A program made the translations under genes and the position numbers. From Lumbricus rubellus (taxonomy: Eukaryota > Annelida > Clitellata > Crassiclitellata > Lumbricidae): 64,000 nt of DNA. The DNA is taken from the NCBI GenBank assembly GCA_945859605.1, contig OX243817.1:32190924-32254923 (forward strand). The letters run 5' to 3'. The notes under the pieces are model-generated. The model was not told the origin of the DNA. It was given only the letters and a program-made list of their open reading frames with translations, and ran no database searches. This document shows positions 1 through 11,761 of the stretch, piece after piece (position 1 is the stretch's first letter; each line of letters begins with the position of its first letter).

Positions 1-551
1 CTTGCATAATATTTATGTACCGATAGACTATCGCTTATTCGTGGATATAGCCTATTTCGGCCGAGAGCCCGAGGCCGCTCCTGTAATGCATGTTAAGCCA
101 ACCGTATGGAACATTTTGTGTTTGCGACTAATATAATAGCACCGACAATCGTCTCTGTGTGGTAGCAGCCGTGTTTCTAGACAACTAATAACGAACAGTT
201 GGAATCCGAATTTTCATTCCTCCCGCAAGCATTCAGGACTGGAAATATGAAATATGAATACGAAAGGAAAATCATGGATGTAATCGGATCGAGCACAAAG
301 CTTCGAATACGCAGACTTTGTAAAATAGACGGCCAAATGAATGAACTTGCCATTCTTCGACCAGCTTAGCACTGTGACGCGAGCGTCAGTGTTGCTTATT
401 GTAGGCCCTAGTTGCCGATAGATTATGAGTTTCCTGATTAAACGACAGCAAGTATAGGCCTACTCATTGTCAACTTCCTATTTTGCAAAATCTGAGCGCT
501 TGGCTTGCATTAGACCTACATAGAGTCTATCTATATTTCTCTTAATGAACA
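1..551 (+). other. 5' flank of first Mab-21 gene
   Basis: No coding exon is recognised here. It is the upstream region of the Mab-21 gene that starts at 552 and presumably holds its promoter and 5' UTR. A short upstream ORF starts at 545, seven bases before the main ATG and out of frame with it, and stops at 566-568. No clear TATA box or other element can be assigned. Confidence 0.4.
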
Positions 552-568
552 ATGAGTTGCGACGATGA
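545..568 (+). promoter_or_regulatory. Overlapping upstream ORF
   Basis: An ATG at 545 (context ttaATGaac) lies 7 nt upstream of the main ATG at 552 and is out of frame. It encodes 7 codons and a TGA, overlapping the start of the main CDS. The same arrangement occurs before the third Mab-21 gene (ATG 16987 against 16994) but not before the second. Such uORFs can lower translation of the main frame; a role here is inference. Confidence 0.4.
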
Positions 569-2609
569 TTCAGAAGACGTGAGAGAATTCATTCTCAATC
601 TTCTACACGTTCGGAGAACTCACAGCCTGCTACTGTGCGGCAGCGCTTTCGAAACGCCAGCTCAATATGTTTTGACGAATATGAGTGATGTTGATGTCAT
701 GTATTCCCAATCAGATATCTGTGCTCTACCCGTCAACAGCTGCTCCCAACCGCCAAACGGATTCATGGGAAAGATTTTAACGATTCAAATCGACGACTCG
801 CACCCTGGCTTTGCAAGACTATATAATGCAAACAATTCGCCAGTTAAGCATTCGAAAAGCGGTCCTGCCTCAACCAAAGCATTTGATGCAGATGCCGACA
901 CTGGAAGGGTATCGAAAATTCTGTTTCAGGTTGAAGGAAGACTTAGTCGTTTTAAAGTGGACAGAGTGTACGCAATTCGTTGTCCATGTTGGCCATCAGA
1001 AGCTGACGAATGGATATCGCGAAAAAGAAAATTCGGATGGCCTTCAAAGAATGTCGTGGAAAGAATAGCAAAACGCGGATGCCATTTTGTTGCCAAGTCT
1101 CCACACACCAACTCTTCTGATTCTACGTTGTGGAGATTTTCGTTTTCTTTAGCGGAAACAATATTAATTCACACTTGGACCGATGTTCAGAAGTACGTCT
1201 ATCATCTATTGAAATTAATTAAAAATGATGTTTTAGAAGGTGTTGGAGGAGACTGCAAAACAGTCCTATGCACTTACTTTCTCAAAACCTTGATGTTTTG
1301 GGCATGTGAGGAGAAGAGACCAAAATTCTGGAAAGACGAAAATCTGGAAAATTCTATCGTCTGTCTTATGTGTCTTTTAATTGAATGGCTGATAGAAAAA
1401 CGTTGTCCGAGTTATTTCATTCCAAGTAATAACATGCTTTGTGGATTAAGAGATGAATCTAATCTTAATAAAGTTATTGAATTACTATACAAGTATTGTG
1501 AAAACAGGATTATACTGCAAATAATATTGACAAACGAAAAAGCATATCCTAAAAAAAAATTCGAGATTGCGATGCCGAATAAATTGGTACTTCTCATTCA
1601 TTCATTCCAAGTACGAGAGTTTTATGAACATCCATTCGAACCAGACATGAATTCATACATACTGGTTGGCGTAACTAGAAAAGACTCTCTTTTCTGGTCC
1701 CACTGGGTCAGCCTACACAAGGCAATCAAGATTCATCTTCGGCTGATGTCCACATTATCGAGCAGTAGGACTCTAACTCTCTCCGCAAGTGATATGAAGT
1801 TGGCTTTTGATTATTTCGTGCATTCATTTGTATCAATTGACGAAACGTATTCTGAGACAACCGTCTGTTTAGGTGAATCATTCTATGAAAATTTAGCATC
1901 TCTCTTCGAGAAAATGAGACTTGATTCAAAATCCAATGAGCATAATGAATCCGACTGCGTGAAGAATGGCATGTGTGAATACTCTGTGAAATGTCACCGT
2001 CGTGTCTGTTGCTATAGACGCAAAGACGAAGAAGGCCAGAAAGTCATTGAAAGACTAAACTCATCAAAATCATCACCACTTACGCCTATTTTAATCCAGG
2101 CTGTGATTGAGGAAATTGCAAAAGCTGTAGAGAAGCAGCCATGCTTTCTAGTCAGCGCTGCTTTGCTTGCGAATTTTTGTCATACAGCACTCAGCGTGTT
2201 CGACCGTGAAATGGCGAACACTGTCTTTGATGACACGCTTGAAAGAGTGCTAAATACAAAAGGAAATATCCTTGCGTCTGAGAGACTATATCCAATTGCA
2301 ATAACGAACAAATTGTCTCCTTTATTTGACAAACATTTCCAGACTGTTCTAGGTTTTCTGACTCTGTGTCGCTGGATAACAGAATCTTCGGAGAGCAGTT
2401 CTGTCCTGATTCGAATATGTTCTGCTCAGCTGTTGAGATATCTCGTTGTTCAGTTTGAGCGATATGAGTGCCTTCCGAATGAGAGTCGCTTTCGTGATTT
2501 CCGTTGCGATCATGGGTTTTATCTCTCGTTCGACCGTCATGAGCCGTTGTCAGAGAAATTTATGAACATAGTACTTCGCTTAAGTACGACATCTAAAAGA
2601 ACTGGCTGA
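552..2609 (+). CDS. Mab-21 domain cGAS-like nucleotidyltransferase, copy 1
   Basis: Single-exon gene, 685 aa. The N-terminal ~340 residues are a Mab-21 / cGAS-like domain: G30-S31 (LLCGSAFE) followed by D46 and D48 (SDVDVMY), then a third acidic residue D137 (FKVDRVYAI) and the family signature CPCWPSEADEW. Next come GWPSKNVVERIAKRGCHFV, WRFSFSLAE, and the helical lobe CTYFLKTLMFWACEE with CPSYFIPSNN. Family members with all three acidic residues can make cyclic (di)nucleotides after sensing nucleic acid; activity is inferred, not shown. Residues ~345-685 form a second region ending in a conserved block LFDKHFQTVLGFLTLCR; I know no assigned function for it. The start is chosen because copies 2 and 3 begin with the same MSC(D/E)D sequence. 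An AATAAA at 3173-3178 could be the poly(A) signal. Paralogues lie at 11762, 16994 and 42138. Confidence 0.9.
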   Translation: MSCDDDSEDVREFILNLLHVRRTHSLLLCGSAFETPAQYVLTNMSDVDVMYSQSDICALPVNSCSQPPNGFMGKILTIQIDDSHPGFARLYNANNSPVKHSKSGPASTKAFDADADTGRVSKILFQVEGRLSRFKVDRVYAIRCPCWPSEADEWISRKRKFGWPSKNVVERIAKRGCHFVAKSPHTNSSDSTLWRFSFSLAETILIHTWTDVQKYVYHLLKLIKNDVLEGVGGDCKTVLCTYFLKTLMFWACEEKRPKFWKDENLENSIVCLMCLLIEWLIEKRCPSYFIPSNNMLCGLRDESNLNKVIELLYKYCENRIILQIILTNEKAYPKKKFEIAMPNKLVLLIHSFQVREFYEHPFEPDMNSYILVGVTRKDSLFWSHWVSLHKAIKIHLRLMSTLSSSRTLTLSASDMKLAFDYFVHSFVSIDETYSETTVCLGESFYENLASLFEKMRLDSKSNEHNESDCVKNGMCEYSVKCHRRVCCYRRKDEEGQKVIERLNSSKSSPLTPILIQAVIEEIAKAVEKQPCFLVSAALLANFCHTALSVFDREMANTVFDDTLERVLNTKGNILASERLYPIAITNKLSPLFDKHFQTVLGFLTLCRWITESSESSSVLIRICSAQLLRYLVVQFERYECLPNESRFRDFRCDHGFYLSFDRHEPLSEKFMNIVLRLSTTSKRTG

Positions 2610-3993
2610 ATGTAGCCATTGTAGAGTAAGACTAATTTCCTCATCTTTCTGAAGAAAAGTAAATTCATTTTTATTTTCATGTGGTCATTTGATACAAAAA
2701 GGACATTTTCTGTATTCAGTGCTTTTAGTGCTATATAGTAGGCTACTGTTGTCTTCATAACATATGCGGTCGGTTATTTGTCTACGATTTGATAATAATT
2801 ATTGTGTGCGTCAGTAGGCCTACGTGTTCACTGTTATTGGATTTGAATCAAAATCCGTTGGCTCTGTTAATGAATGGTGAAGAAATTTGTCGTACGAGAA
2901 CGTTGATCACGTCTCTTTCAAATTCTTGAATACCGATTGATATTCCTGATTTTATAGTCTACTTTTTAAAATTCATATTTTAAGAAACATTACTATCAAA
3001 CTAATCACTATCATTTGCTGAAAGCGCGCAAACAATTCAGCAACAATTCAGCATAATTATGCTCATAAGTCTGAGACACTAACGTTACTAATTATTGATA
3101 ATTATGATTCCTGTTCAGACCTACCTTAAATTTACAAATGTGTCTTTGTATAACTTTACACGACCCTGGTTAAATAAAATTATGAGAAATTCTTCTACAG
3201 AATTTTGCTCGAACGGTTCTTTCTCAAGTGATCGCTTGTGCAACAGCTATATAGGGTAAGGTTGCCAAAGATGGACCACGTTCAGTTTCCATCCTTAGGC
3301 GCTGGTTCATGTTTAGCAACCTTCGCTAATCCCTATAGACCTTAGAAAGAAGCTATGAAACATCTTTTATCTCTAGACATGAGAGTAGATTCGTTTGCTT
3401 AGGATCCACGAGAGAATTACCCAATGAGCATTTTGCACACGAATAATCAAAGATGAAGAATGCTTGAATTGCGCAGAATGTCTCATGGATAATTATAAGA
3501 TGCCCGCTGAGAACTTCCGGCACGTAGGGCCTAATATAGTCCTATTAATTGGCTGGTACGCACATACAATAGCTGGACATCCCGTGGATTGTCATGACAC
3601 ATGCATCGTACGAACCTCTTACGCTATTCATGCATACATTTCCTCACACACTTTCACTACCAATGCCGCTGGTCAATCATCTAACCCTCACAGTGCACAC
3701 CCTCACCCGCAGTGTTCCTCAAGATAGCCTGCAATGATTGGTGCAATTATTAGCCCTACACGGGACGCGAACTCGTTTCCTCCTGCTCTCCAAAGTCAGC
3801 GTGTTATCCAATGCGCTATTATACTGCGTCCTATGTATTCGCAATATTGCTTGTGTCCCATTCTTTGAATAGCTGCAGAGTAAAACACTTCTTCACAGCA
3901 GCTGAAGTGCGTTTTTAGACTTCTATTCGTCGCCATAGAGTCTTGTGACTTACTGATAAAACGTAATAGAAGGGTCGCATGTAATGCATGCAG
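2610..3993. other. Intergenic, 3' flank of Mab-21 copy 1
   Basis: No gene recognised. The stretch is AT-rich and holds a candidate poly(A) signal AATAAA at 3173-3178. Short open frames such as 3464-3727 have no recognisable domain and are treated as chance. Confidence 0.4.
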
Positions 3994-4226
3994 CAGGGCC
4001 GGATCAAGAAATGTGGGGGCCCTGTTCGGAACATTTTATGGTGGTCTTTGATCGAAAAATCAATACACCGATCTTCCCGTCCGAAACAGCTGACGATATT
4101 TTTTTAGTCGTTTGGTCGAAATTTCGTCAAAATATTAAAAAATTCTTCAAAAAATCTTTCTCTCGTGTGTGGGCCCCATAAGTCTGGGGCCCCTGTTCAT
4201 GTTGAACATGCCTTGATCCGGCCCTG
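3994..4226. mobile_element. Small MITE with 15-bp perfect terminal inverted repeats
   Basis: The element starts CAGGGCCGGATCAAG (3994-4008) and ends with its exact reverse complement (4212-4226). Internal GGGGGCCC and GGGGCCCC blocks lie near each end. The CAG...CTG termini and a weak 8-bp flank similarity (gcatgcag / gtaagcag) fit a hAT-type non-autonomous element. It has no coding capacity. Confidence 0.7.
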
Positions 4227-5596
4227 GTAAGCAGAAGGTTTTTCAAGTGTAATACAGAAAGAAGACCCGGATGTTTATGGTGGTATCTCGGGCAAGCAGA
4301 TCAGCAGTACTGTTGGGTGTATCAGCGTGGCCAGCTAGGTCAACGTCTCGCTTAGTCCCTAGTCCAACGTACAAGAAATACCATAAATATATTATTTTCC
4401 GCTATGACTGTATTTGCACAGCCATACTTTAAGCCCTGGACGAAAAGCAGGATTTAACATTCCTCTTTATCTTGCTTGAAGGTTCAAATACCCATTGCCC
4501 ATAATTATTATATAAATAAATGAATAAATAAATAAGTAAATAAATATGTGGCCATTGACCAGTTTCATCTCTCTCTATATTGGAGCTTTTTGACGTCTGT
4601 TCTGCTTTCGATATTTCGGATAACGAGTTTTGCTTCAGGGATAGCAGTTATACCATGTGACCGGTCTGGTATTTCCCTCTTCGCTTAAAATCCTACATCA
4701 CTGGCCTCTCACTGATGGTTGTCCTTGGATACTGCATGGCTGAGTAGTTTGGGGTTAAGTTTGGTGTTCCTCGGGCTCGATTCTTAAGACTCATCATCTA
4801 CGTTCTCTTTACTACTGATATATAGGCCTACCGCTATTTAAACTAAAAGCACAGGACAAATTGTCATCTTTATGCAGAAGTGGCTTTTGTACATCGTCCA
4901 CCATCTGACCAACTCTTTCTGGTTCATTCCACCGATTATCTTGTCTAAGTTACTCACTTTTAGATCTCGATTAACCGACTCTCACTAGATGCTACAAAAA
5001 ATAATTATAATCGCATCGTCGAAATTTAAATGCACAGGCGTAGAGGTTTCTAGATATTTTTATACCAGTAGTGTGCATATTTGTTTGTCGTAAAAATGAC
5101 GATTTTGTGCAAATATGCAAAACTAATTCTAGTACAGTATTTCTTATTTACATTGTACGCATTTACATTGTTTTAAAATACATAATTTGCCCCTACTTTG
5201 GAGATATGAAATGCGTCAGGTGTGTTATTGTTTTTACCATGACAGGTGTTTTGTGTGCAAACCTAATCGCCGACTCTGGACTTAGCCGACCTCATCGACT
5301 TTGGGATTCTTTTATGCATGCTCCATTATGTTACGCTTCTACTGTGTTGTTTCAGATTATTTTGTATTCAAACATTAACGGTATTCTTCGCTGCCAGATT
5401 ATAAGAACTCCAAGAAAACAGCGTTTATAGGCCTATAGGCTAATTATTATGATCCAACAATGGCCAGTATTTTAACCCGTGTTCGTGTTAATGTCCTACC
5501 ATGTTACAGTGTGCTTACTCTGCTCAACTCAACCAATATAATGACAATATTTTACTAATTAGTCCATTCATTTGCAAGTGGAACATAGTATAAAGC
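4227..5596. other. Intergenic, no gene recognised
   Basis: Holds a (TAAA)n-like run at about 4513-4546. A 119-codon open frame at 5071-5430 is AT-rich, matches no domain I know and has no splice context supporting it. Nothing else identifiable. Confidence 0.4.
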
Positions 5597-6117
<521 letters not shown>

Positions 6118-6513
6118 CCTGCTTTAGACACATGCAGTGCAAGCACCTACACATGTCTGAAGCAGCACAATAAGCGACGCTACAGCAACCTGTAAATGAT
6201 GTGCTTGCCACAAGTTTCTCTGCGTTTGCATGAAATTATCTGCGATGCTTTGAGGCCAGATGTTCAACGTTCAATATTATTGTTTATAGTTAATCAAATG
6301 CTAATGCGTCGTATTCAGTATTGAACGCTGATATCTGCATGCGGCCCCGAAGATATGAATTGAATTAAGGTTCTCAGGATTGATTGAGAAAGTATAAAAC
6401 TGTAGCCGTATACAGAGAAACAGGTGGGGCCTGGTAGGCTACACTTCTGCAGAAATTTGGTGATCGTCGCCGGAAGAAGATTTCAAAGACCTGAACGTGC
6501 AACGTTCATAAAG

Positions 6514-8020
6514 ATGTTCAAGTTTTCGCTCGTATTCCTTTAGCTTGGAATGATGGTCTTAGCGGCAGACGACCGAGATCATCCGAGTCGTGGAATTCTG
6601 GAAGCATTGGCGGCGCTCAAGTCTAAAGTTCACGACATTGAGGACATTATCAAAGATCTTCACGCAAAACTCGAACTGGAGCTAAAGTTTCTACCTCCTC
6701 AGAATGGTATGTACGACGGGTATCAAGATGTGTCAAGCGATACAAACTAAGCCTTACCGAGTAGGTGAATAGCGCTATTCGGCCGAAAACAAATGATTGG
6801 ACCAACTATTCGGCCGAATACGAATATGAATAGTGTACAAAATACTTCTACCAACAACATGCAACATTTCAAATGTAAGCAAAGTTTCAGTTCAGTAAAT
6901 TTAATAAGCTTACACAAACAAAACGTAAACAGTTAACTGCATGTTATTTTTATCGACACATGCTTCTTATATTTTTATACTGAATTCATGTTTTTAGTTA
7001 CCTGCCCACCTGATTTCACCTACCTGTCTTTGGCTGGCAGTTGTTACAAGGTCGTCTACGAGAGTCACAATTGGACGTCGGCTGCCGCGAGATGTGATGC
7101 ATTGGGTCGTGGATCTCACTTGGTGGCCATCACAAGTGCGGCTGAAAATAACGTTCTGAAGACATTCCTTGAGACGGAGCTTTCAACAAGTAAATAGATC
7201 TATACGAATGCATAGGCCTACTGACATTTTGTTCAATATTCAGGCACACGTACAGTTTCAAATAGGCCTATCGTTAGAGTTCTGCAGTTCCATATTAAGA
7301 TGTGTCTCGCATTTTAATGCGACTAGGCCAGTATGGGCCTACCTGCAGAATGATTATACCTCAAATAATGATCTTGCCGAGGCATTCCGACGTAAATAAG
7401 ACTTGTAGGTGCAAAAAGTCTTTATCTGAAATAAGGCGGAATACTTAGAATAGGCCTATATTGGGATATTGGACACTTGCTTCCACTTAGAGTCTGTGAC
7501 TATAATTGCGTCCTATGCCTAGGCCTATATAGTATATATGCTTATAATTATATATATGGACGGGTAAATCTTGCTACTGGCTGATTATTCATTTGGGAAT
7601 GAATTGAATTTAAATTTATATTTGTACCCTGTAAGCAGCGATAACGAAACATTTCTATGAAATAACAGTAGCCTATAACACCTAACTGACTTAATTCTCG
7701 CAACACAGTAAATGAAATTAAGGTTTTATACAGGGAATGTGCGTGGTACTCCGTGTGTACCGATTCAGCAACCTCATCTTGGCAAACTGTTTTGGACAAG
7801 CGGGCAACGTCAAACGGAAAGCAGCTGTGCGACTCCTATCGTCTGGAAACTTCCTGATGAAACAAATCAGATGCTTATTTTCGATAACTGGTTGAAAGGC
7901 GAACCAAACTGCAGGGAGAATGAGGAGTTCTGCGTCGATATCTGGGTCAAGAAGGACTTCCACTGGAACGACGTACCGTGCAACTTCAAGCTTTGTCCAT
8001 TGTGCGAATACGAACCTTAG
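6514..8020 (+). CDS. Secreted C-type lectin, three exons, with a stop in the signal peptide
   Basis: Exons 6514-6706, 6998-7189 and 7734-8020 have GT-AG borders and matching phases, and sum to 672 nt (224 codons with stop). Exon 1 encodes a hydrophobic start (MFKFSLVFL), then an in-frame TAG at 6541-6543 (codon 10), then LGMMVLAADD and a heptad-like helix. Exons 2-3 form one C-type lectin-like domain: GSCYKVV, WTSAAARCDALG, HLVAI, GEPNCRENEEFCVD, WNDVPC and a final C-x2-C. The EPN motif with a downstream Glu and WND are the classical Ca2+/mannose-type ligand residues, so mannose-like sugar binding is predicted. The exon 3 acceptor (after ttatacag, 7733) is my best choice by phase. The stop suggests a null allele or pseudogene, or restart at Met 6550 with a crippled signal peptide. 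Confidence 0.8.
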
Positions 8021-8610
8021 CTGCAGCTGCTATAACAAGTTCACGCTTACCTTTCTCCTGACTTTAATCGACAGATGATAATGCGGTACTAATGATAATT
8101 TAATACAAAGTACAGAATGGAGAGATTCTTGAACTTATTGACCTTTGACTTAGCTCAGAATTGTGAATCTAATAAAGTCCTAGGCCCCTATTGAAAGTTA
8201 TTCGTTTCTAATGTTCAAATGGAAAGTCGTTAAGCTTATTAGCTAATTATAACGTCAAGTCATCGGAAACTTTAAGGCAGACTTTTTTTTGTGATATTGT
8301 CTAAATTAATAGCATTTTGTTCGTGCCACTTTGTGGTTAAAATAGAGCTAAGATTTAAGATATCACACGTGGACGTGTTTCTATGAGGGCGTGTGCTCAA
8401 AGTTCAAAGTACGAAAACTTGATAGGCTATTAGGTGTCATGGAAACTACGGGTGACGAAGGTTTCAACTTTGGAACTTTTGAACGCTTTTCATAAATAAA
8501 AATTCGTCAGGATAGAGATATTAAGGATTTAGTTATGGCTCTATTTATAAGCCACCGGGTTCCCTTATTGACGACATTACAAATGACTTTAATTCTTGCC
8601 GTACAAATTA

Positions 8611-9004
8611 GCCGGTGTCGCGTGACAGAGTCTCCCCCCTAAAAGTCTCCCCCCGGAGACTTTATTTCGAAATAGATTCTCCCTCGGAGGATCTGTTCTA
8701 GGATAAATTCGCCCCCCGGAGACTATATTCTGAAATAAAGTCTCCGGGGGAGAGAATATTTCCTCCGCCCATGAAACAAAGTCTCCCCCGTTGATCGTGA
8801 AATCGGCTACAGTCACATAAAATTAATAGATGAGCATATCAAACCGTTAGTTTACGTTGCTAACACGATAACACGTTATTTAGCACGAATTTATACATAC
8901 TTTTACACCAGAAAAATGGCTTCGAAAACAGATTTTCAGCCAGGGGAGACTCTGTTTCGGGGAAGACTTTGTATCGGGGGTAGACTTTATTTCGTGACAC
9001 CGGC
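8611..9004. mobile_element. MITE with GCCGGTGTC termini and GGAGACTTTATTTCG motifs
   Basis: Starts GCCGGTGTCGCGTGACAG and ends TTTCGTGACACCGGC, an imperfect terminal inverted repeat. Inside are several copies of a C/G-rich motif of the type GTCTCCCCCGGAGACTTTAT near both ends. A second, larger copy lies at 35694-36772. No coding capacity. Confidence 0.75.
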
Positions 9005-9502
9005 CTCAATAATAGATTAACTAGGCCTATACTTAGCAGGGAATTTTACATCCATCTTCTACGTTACCCTACTCGACTACTGTATTGGCGATGCGGGTAC
9101 TGGATTTATCTGTCATCCCACACATTCAATCAATCAATAAATCAATCTTTATTGACCACCACAATAATAATACAAGCACGCAGTTTAAAAAATTCGCATG
9201 CAGGTTGTCAATAGGTAAACCCAAAGGAACATTTATTAGGCCTACGCCTATGTTTGCGCCAAACATGGTTGACATATTAACATCAATAATTAATCAATAT
9301 TGTTATGCACTAATGGATGGTTAGTGCAGTTGTACACAAAATGTGCAGTCGTAGAAGCACCTCTGTACAGTTAAAACTAGCAAAAAGGTCATTGTCCTCC
9401 GATCGGAAGTAATTTACAATGGAGAATAGGAAAGGAACTAAGGAGTTGTGCAGTTCTAAAAATTCCTTTAAAACAGCCCTGCTCCTCGTCGGTTGACCAC
9501 CA

Positions 9503-9765
9503 TCTCTATACGCAGGCGACACTCAACTCTTTATATCCTCCCCAGGCTCTGTTTCCACTTCCTTTGCTCAACTTCTCAATATGGTCAATCTAATCTCTCA
9601 ATGGATGTCTTCAAACCTCCGCTGCCTCAACCCCTCCAAAACAGGGTTCATTATTCTAGGCCTTCCTGACCAAATCAAGAAAATTCCAGACCCTTCAATA
9701 CACCTATCAACTAACTCTTCATCTCTTACTTTTACTCCTGTCCGCTATTTTGTTATATAATTATG
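9503..9765 (+). pseudogene. LINE reverse-transcriptase fragment (CR1/L2-like), unit A
   Basis: The conceptual reading contains GDTQLF followed by FAQLLNMVNLISQWMSSN and LNPSKT, the sequence around the RT catalytic loop and thumb of CR1/L2-type LINEs. It is broken and short. The homologous fragment at 15388-15700 retains ADDTQLF. Both sit at the same place in the duplicated units, so the insertion predates the duplication. Confidence 0.7.
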
Positions 9766-10385
9766 ACGAGATCATATGTGTTGAAAATGTCTTTCTGTTC
9801 AACTTTGATTTATCATATTTATAGGCCTATTATAGGCCTGATATGCAAGGCCGTAGCTAGGATGTGTTTTGAGTGCTCTGACCCTCCCGCCCCAAACTAA
9901 ATAACCTAAAAATGAAAGCGAAGCGTTTAGCCTACTAACACATGAAGTCAGAACTACAGCGCTGTGCTACCCGTCGCTGCTCTTCGGACTTTATACATTT
10001 CGACCTTGTAGACACTGAAAATGCTGCTGAACAACTATCATCGGTACGAGAAACTATCAACTGGACTCTCCGTGTAGCCAATGCGTAGGAGTTCGACGGT
10101 GGTGACTTGTGCTTCTCGAGCGGAGTTTTGCCTAAGGATGACTCTGTCCTTGTGACGTTTCCATCAATAGGCTTGAGCTATATGAGTGGGCGCCGTTGAT
10201 GGCTGCCAGTTTTGTCTTGTATTTGTTTTTATGTGTCGTTTTTTGTGTGCTTGTAAACCAGAGTATGTTTTTGCAGCTCGTACAATGTCATTGAAGAATA
10301 TACTTACTTACTTACAGTGTGTAATGCATTGGCCGTCCAGAGCCAGCTATGAGAGATCACGACGCTTCTCCAAATGCATTTAGTC

Positions 10386-10695
10386 CAAGGCCGTAGCCAG
10401 GATTTGATTTTGGGGGGTGTTTCTTCGGGAGAGAATTTCTGACGACCTTTTTTTAAGTCGTCAGAAACGGCCTTTTTTTACCATTTTCGCCTCATTTATT
10501 TATTTAAAAATTATGTGCTAGTGAATAGGCCTATATTCTATTAATTTTTTACATTTTTCATTTCGGGGGGTGTTTCATGGTTTTATTTCATGGTTTTTAC
10601 ATCATGTGTTAGCAAATGGGTTGTGTTATTTTTTACATTTTCCATTGGGGGGGGGGGTGTTCAAACACCCAAAACACCCCCTAGCTACGGCCTTG
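10386..10695. mobile_element. MITE with 12-bp perfect inverted termini
   Basis: Begins CAAGGCCGTAGC and ends GCTACGGCCTTG. Internal sequence has GGGGGGTGTTT and AAACACCC blocks. It is present in duplication unit A but missing at the matching place in unit B (about 15937). Partial relatives of its end occur at 9848 and 15764. Confidence 0.7.
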
Positions 10696-11761
10696 ATTAT
10701 TTTAGTCAGTTCATTCGGTTGCTTGTGGGCTTCTTGCTCACGGTCGAGTAAACACCACACGCGATATGAAAATCCTGTTTACGGCTTTGCTTCTATCAAG
10801 CAACCGATGCGTGGGTTCGTGTTATGAGATAGGCTTATTATAGTCAACGGTGAGTGTTCGCCAGCTGCAGTTAGACAAGATATGGCGTGACAACATAATA
10901 AGCACGATCATAATATTTATACCTAGCCTGATCGTATACGGCTACGAGGTCAAAGGCAACGCGGTTCATTCATTTGACTATTAGCTAAACACTGGTTTTC
11001 ACCATGACCGATTTTAGGATTTTTTTCACTGTGTGATCTGCAGCATATTTCCACAATGAAAAAAATTCTAAGGGATGATCGTGAGAACCGCTGGGCATCT
11101 GTCTGCCATGTCGGTAGGACTATGTGTCGCTGCGCATGACTGTGGGCGTATACCTACTGGTCTTTGTCAAGTGTCAGATGTCCTGGCCCGCCTATGCCAG
11201 CAAACACTCTGACTCTGAGCCTGTTGCAATGCCTCAATGCTCTTTACCCAGAACCGAAATAATTATATCAATGTTCGAGATTTGTTCCCCCACACACACT
11301 GTTCCACCGTTCGTTGACATATCAATAGACCTATTATTGCCGTGGCACAACAGCGTTTGCTATCTTTACAATGATGAAGGTTTTTGTCAAGGCAGCAGCA
11401 CGTTTTATTGGGCCTACTGATCTAACCATCTTCATAATGCAAGCACATAATATTTAGGCTGCACAGCCCATGCCCCTAAATAAGCATTGTGCATAGACCA
11501 GAGCAGTAGGCTTCTTAGAGAAACTTCAATTCCATACGAGTGAACTTATAAACTTGAAATCACGCTTTTACAAATGAAGCTGTGGTGTCTAAATTGATCA
11601 GCGCAAAGACATCTTGAAGATGAGTCAGTTGTCTAAGAGTATAAATATGAGGCTATAATTAATGACATAGGCTAAGTAGCGAAGTTATTAACCCGCCTGC
11701 ACTCGCATGCTGCAGATAGGTCGCTTATACTACATGTACATAGCCTACTAAAATAATAAGA

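Noticed and set aside
5071..5430. 119-codon open frame
   Set aside because: AT-rich, no recognisable domain, no paralogue in the duplicated region, no splice or start support.
7169..7399. Open frame in the lectin intron as an extra exon
   Set aside because: It overlaps exon 2 in another frame, has no lectin motif, and the three-exon model is already phase-consistent.
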